The notes under the pieces were generated by a model that worked only from the letters and a program-made list of their open reading frames with translations, made no database searches and was not told where the DNA came from. From assembly GCF_030269925.1 (NCBI RefSeq), contig NC_085117.1:13020731-13084730 (forward strand): a stretch of DNA of 64,000 nt, written 5' to 3'. Of this stretch, positions 60,451 to 64,000 are shown in pieces. The stretch comes from Bombyx mori (taxonomy: Eukaryota > Arthropoda > Insecta > Lepidoptera > Bombycidae). Within the stretch, counting starts at the first letter, position 1. The number at the start of each line of letters is the position of its first letter. Made by a program: the position numbers and the translations under genes.

Positions 60451-60638
60451 GCGTCCAGAGATGTGCTCCGCACTAAATGCTTCACTTTCCCCCCTTTGCC
60501 TTTTCATGAGTTCTGTCTCATGCGAGGTTTGGACGTTGGTTGCTGAGCACCAGGTTTTAGCAGTTCGACTCTGACATGCCCCGCCCTCCATCCCCAGTGG
60601 AGGGCGGAAGTCCGACGATTTCCTCGTGACCAAAAAAA
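60451..60638 (+). mobile_element. R1-like LINE 3' UTR fragment
   Basis: TTTCCCCCCTTTGCCTTTTC and ATGAGTTCTGTCTCATGCG, same 3' UTR as 41653 (-). Flanked by AACGTCATTT at 60441-60450 and 60639-60648, a 10-bp target duplication; the poly(A) is at 60632-60638. Confidence 0.78.
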
Positions 60639-60667
60639 AACGTCATTTAAAATGGTACAATCCTAAA

Positions 60668-60832
60668 ATCCGGTGTTTTCCGAGCGCTATGAAATATCCT
60701 CTTTCAAACGAGTCTTGGAGAGAGCTTCTCGGTAGGCAGCAGTTCGACTCTGCCCCTGGCATTGCTGACATCCATGAGCGACGGTAACCACTCACCATCG
60801 TTTGGGCGTCTGCCTACAAGGACAAAAAAAAA
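60668..60832 (+). mobile_element. LINE 3' fragment (family of 20318)
   Basis: GTGTTTTCCGAGCGCTATG through GTCTGCCTACAAGGACAAAA; non-coding relic. Confidence 0.8.
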
Positions 60833-61018
60833 CTTAACAACTAACAAATAGCTCCGATATTTTCGCGGCTATAAAATATATCGATATGAGAAAATTAACT
60901 TGGTAACGTCAAAAGAAAGTCCATAACGTTTCCCAGCCCTTCTTTGAACGGTCTAAGCCTTCCAATATTTTGATTATATAATGCATGCGTGTTACATAAA
61001 CTGATACTAAAATTAATT

Positions 61019-61216
61019 TTATTGGTCATCGTTAATGCTCAAACCGCAACTAAGTCTTTGCCTACCTAGTGAATTGGACATCATAGTGCCAATTATTAAA
61101 GCCATCAACACAATAGTCATGTAGTACCAGCTAAGATCAGCGAGGAGCACTCTTTCCGTAACATACTCCGTGATAGCCAAAAGAAACAACACCAAATCAA
61201 AAGAAATCAACAACAT
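61019..61216 (-). CDS. candidate small membrane protein, unidentified
   Basis: 65 codons from ATG at 61216. Two hydrophobic segments, LLISFDLVLFLLAI (residues 2-15) and WYYMTIVLMALIIGTMM (about 30-46), are joined by an acidic loop (TEYVTERVLLADL). The tail is polar (GRQRLSCGLSINDDQ). AATAAA overlaps the stop on the minus strand (complement 61018-61023), and TTATATCG with a CAGTC about 25 bp later occurs upstream near 61265-61295. An alternative is a first exon: CTAG-GTAGGC at about 61070 would serve as a splice donor after SNSL. No family recognised; it could be chance. Confidence 0.35.
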   Translation of the reverse strand: MLLISFDLVLFLLAITEYVTERVLLADLSWYYMTIVLMALIIGTMMSNSLGRQRLSCGLSINDDQ

Positions 61217-61224
61217 GTCGAATT

Positions 61225-62025
61225 TGCAACGTTTTGCTTAAAGACAAGCGCAGTTGCTGGACTGCCGAAGTGTTAAAAGAACGATATAAATATTATGTAT
61301 GCATTTCGTACAACATTGTTTTAATTAAATATTAATATGGAATAATAAAAAACTATCAATAATACAAGTAAGTATTTATCGCGGTAATCTTTATACATAA
61401 AGAAAACTTATTACCAAGGACTTGCCATCACGCCATCTATATGCACTGTACGGAAACTATTTAAAATTGTTAGAGTGACATAAGTTTTGTACATTTCCAC
61501 AACAGATGTCACTATTCAAATCACTCAATACCAATATTTATTCGAAAATGGCAATACATAATATCACTTTTTTTTTTATATTCTCAAAATCGTTTTTAAA
61601 TAATTTTAATGATATTTAATATGTAACTATTTAATCCGTAATGTAATAGAATCTGAATGACATCATATTATTCTAACTCACTAACTTTTTCTCGTCCATC
61701 TAACCATTAATCAGATCGTATAATGTCTTATGTGGATAACCAATGTGTCTAGAATTATGTATTATCCTCTATTTGGCCCCAAACGACGTCACCGAGCTAA
61801 ACCGAGTTTTGGTATAAAATATATACGCAGTAGTTTATAAAAATAAGAAACGTCGTTTCTATTTTGTACAACTAAACTAAAAATCGCGCCATCTATACGA
61901 CAGTAGAGGTACTTTTTAAAACTTTAACGCCCGTAGACTTAAAACACCAATCTGGTGAATATTTTTGAGTTTGAGACTGAATCGTTCCTAATAATATCAA
62001 GAGATGGCATTGTATAAAACTATAG
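61225..62025. other. intergenic, nothing seen
   Basis: CGCCATCTATA occurs at about 61432 and again near 61887, a small shared phrase. No gene. Confidence 0.4.
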
Positions 62026-62029
62026 TGAC

Positions 62030-62475
62030 GGTCATCATCATCATCATCAGCCAATATCTGCCCACTGCTGAACATAGGCCTTCCCCAATGCCTTCCACAG
62101 AATGCGGTCCTCCACCTTCCGCATCCAATAACTTCCCGGCGTGCCGGGGTCGTCGGTCCTCCTGGTTGGAGGACGCCCCACGCTCCTGGTACCCATCCGT
62201 GGCCTCCATTCGAGGACTTTCCTCCCCCACCTGGCGTCGTCGGCTCGATAGACGTGACCAGCTCATTGCCACTTTAGCCTGCTACCTTTGAGAGCTATGT
62301 CGTCGACTTTGGTTCTCCGTCGAATTTCTTCGTTCCGGATTTTGTCCCTTATAGATACCGAGTAGGTATAGCTCTCTCCATGGCCCGCTGTGCGACTCTT
62401 AACTTATGGGCCAGCCCCGCAGTCAGTGTCCAGGTTTCCGCGCCGTAGGTCATCACGGGAAGAACGCACTCCGTG
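62030..62475 (-). mobile_element. RTE-like LINE 3' fragment, partly coding
   Basis: The complement reads TLTAGLAHKLRVAQRAMER near 62380-62430, then KIRNEEIRRRTKVDDIALKG and WRPRMGTRSVG. This is the tail of RTE-type ORF2 and was assembled across frame breaks, so exact wording may shift. The 3' end is the ATC triplet run at 62034-62048. Confidence 0.78.
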
Positions 62476-62658
62476 ACGACCGTTTTAAGAAAATTTATTA
62501 TTTATAAGGACGCACAGCTTTGTATTGAATTACGAACAGCGAAAGTTTTTGTAATGAAAAGATGGAAATTCACAGAAAGAGTTCTAAGAAAACAATAATT
62601 TGATATTAATATTTTTGCTCAATTTGATGTCTTCTAGACAAGAGCTATCCTTGTTCAC

Positions 62659-62822
62659 CACTCTCCCCTCTTTGCCTTTTCATGAGTTCTGTCTCATGCG
62701 AGGTTCGGACGTGGGTTGTTGAGCGACAGGAGGCTTTAGTCGGTTTGACTCCGACATACCCTACCCGCCATCCCCAGTGAAGGGTGGGAGACCGGCGATT
62801 TGCTCCTGACAACAACAAAATC
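62659..62822 (+). mobile_element. R1-like LINE 3' UTR fragment
   Basis: CCTCTTTGCCTTTTCATGAG and the rest of the same 3' UTR as 60451. TGTTCAC at 62652-62658 and 62823-62829 is a possible 7-bp target duplication. Confidence 0.72.
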
Positions 62823-62829
62823 TGTTCAC

Positions 62830-64000
62830 ACATTGTGCTTGTGTGTGTATGGGCTTCTGTATCCCCATCCTATCACGTGATGCTTAAACTCAATTTGAGT
62901 AATTAAAAAAATTGAGTTATGCTTGTGTCATGTTGATTTTAAAGCATGTATAAAATGACTTGTGTACGCTCATATGTAATACAATAAAACATATGTACGT
63001 AATACATAGACGTAATAGTTCGAGTTATCTCACGATCTTCGTTAACATTACTTCGCAGCTTTCATTCTAGCTAAAATTCACTTCACTTTTTAAATATTTT
63101 TCTTCCAAAAATAGTCAATAGTTTGTTGATTAAAAGTGCTCCATCGTTTTCAGACGCGCCATAAATAAATGATTCTTCAAGGTTACTTACATCACTGATT
63201 TAAACACTATCAATATTATCCTGTTGACTTCTACAATTTCCAAATCCTTGACAAGAACCTTAGGGAAGCCCGATATTACGCTATACAATATGATGTCTCA
63301 GACAATCGAGTTAATCTGGGTCACCGAATCAATTTAAACAAGCAAACCGTGGAGTCGAATCCCACGTTAATTTTTAATATTATCAACTTAAAATTTGTGA
63401 ACCGCTTCTTTTCGAAACTGCTATTTAATGTCAATATATAGATATGTACAGAGCTTGAAGGCATTCATGAACACACGTCAGGTACGAATTTACTCAGAAA
63501 AATTAGCACTAGTTTAATCTATTTTGATAGAATACCTTGAATATTATATATCTTTATTTGCAGTTTTTTTATTCATTTTTCTCTTAGATTTAATATTATT
63601 TATCGATATTTTTTTCTTATTTACAACCGTTCTTATGCAAGATGTGGTCACACCCAAAAGGGTGAATTCTATAATGAATTATTTTTTTCTAACTTATTTA
63701 GATGTTTAACAATGTTTATGTGTGCAGATTTTATCCAGTTGTGTGAACCATAGAACAAAAATAAAAAAACTTGATACCTACAATGATAGTGAATACCTGC
63801 TGTATTATTTATTATATTTTTAGATGTTTTGTATAGAAACGGTTGTTTGGAAGATATTGCTTTTAGGTAGACGACCGCCCATTGTACAATTTTACCTGAA
63901 CTGACCTGAACTAAACTTCCTACGAGGTAGTTGCGTCTAGGGGGCATGCGGGCTATGTAAGATTGGACCGTCCACAGATGCAGAGCGGGTCCTGGTCCCA
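62830..64000. other. intergenic to the window end, no gene seen
   Basis: AT-rich. Frames at 63524 and 63669 are hydrophobic or random and lack promoters. Nothing recognised. Confidence 0.4.

Overview
The window looks like silkworm-type lepidopteran DNA, most likely Bombyx. The signs are an AT-rich background, about a dozen copies of a tRNA-derived SINE that I recognise as Bm1-like, mariner elements of cecropia and maT (D,D37D) type, several non-LTR retrotransposon families, Helitron-like elements with A^T insertion sites and CTAG ends, and a cluster of low-complexity cuticular protein genes. All family names come from memory and motif reading; no database was searched.

The host gene content is a dispersed cluster of twelve apparently intronless genes for small secreted cuticular-type proteins. 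They begin at 5176(+), 8120(+), 10330(-), 10843(+), 12659(-), 13616(+), 18567(+), 27941(+), 32559(-), 50623(+), 56242(-) and 59572(-). Each has a signal peptide and an Ala/Pro/Val/Tyr/Ser/His-rich body. Two modules are shuffled among them: a PLDT module (P..VL...G.PLDT.EV..ARA.H..AKAL) and a SHQSR module (AVSHQSRVDV.TSPAVV). Eleven of the twelve carry dibasic KR-S sites and eight end in a C-terminal tryptophan. Ten share a TATA box, a TCAGT-type initiator about 30-34 bp downstream (CAGT for the gene at 32559), and a leader motif close to AACACAGACCAC just before the ATG. Three close paralogue pairs (5176/8120, 12659/13616, 18567/27941) are much more alike inside the transcript or CDS than in their flanks, which suggests gene conversion.

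Between the genes: 1-4 kb holds two mariners, one split by a LINE. 15.2-16.9 kb holds a Jockey-like LINE inside a SINE. 17.0-17.7 kb holds a decayed maT-like transposase. 20.3-24.7 kb holds an apparently full-length two-ORF CR1-like LINE nested in an older LINE. 29 kb holds an RTE-like pseudogene. 30.1-36.1 kb holds two maT copies in opposite orientation on either side of the gene at 32559. 36.7 kb holds a 254-bp insertion of unknown type bounded by a 15-bp direct repeat. 41.6-42.4 kb holds a Helitron-like element split by an R1-like LINE with a 13-bp target duplication. 56.7 kb holds a compact Helitron-like element.

Two other possible host coding pieces are a terminal exon at 52369-52529 (-) with a clean splice acceptor, stop and poly(A) signal, and a 65-residue ORF with two hydrophobic segments at 61019-61216 (-). 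I found no rRNA, functional tRNA gene or CRISPR array. Nothing is clearly a new biological system. The most notable signals are the shared expression and processing signature of the cuticular cluster and the sharp homology boundaries of its duplicates.
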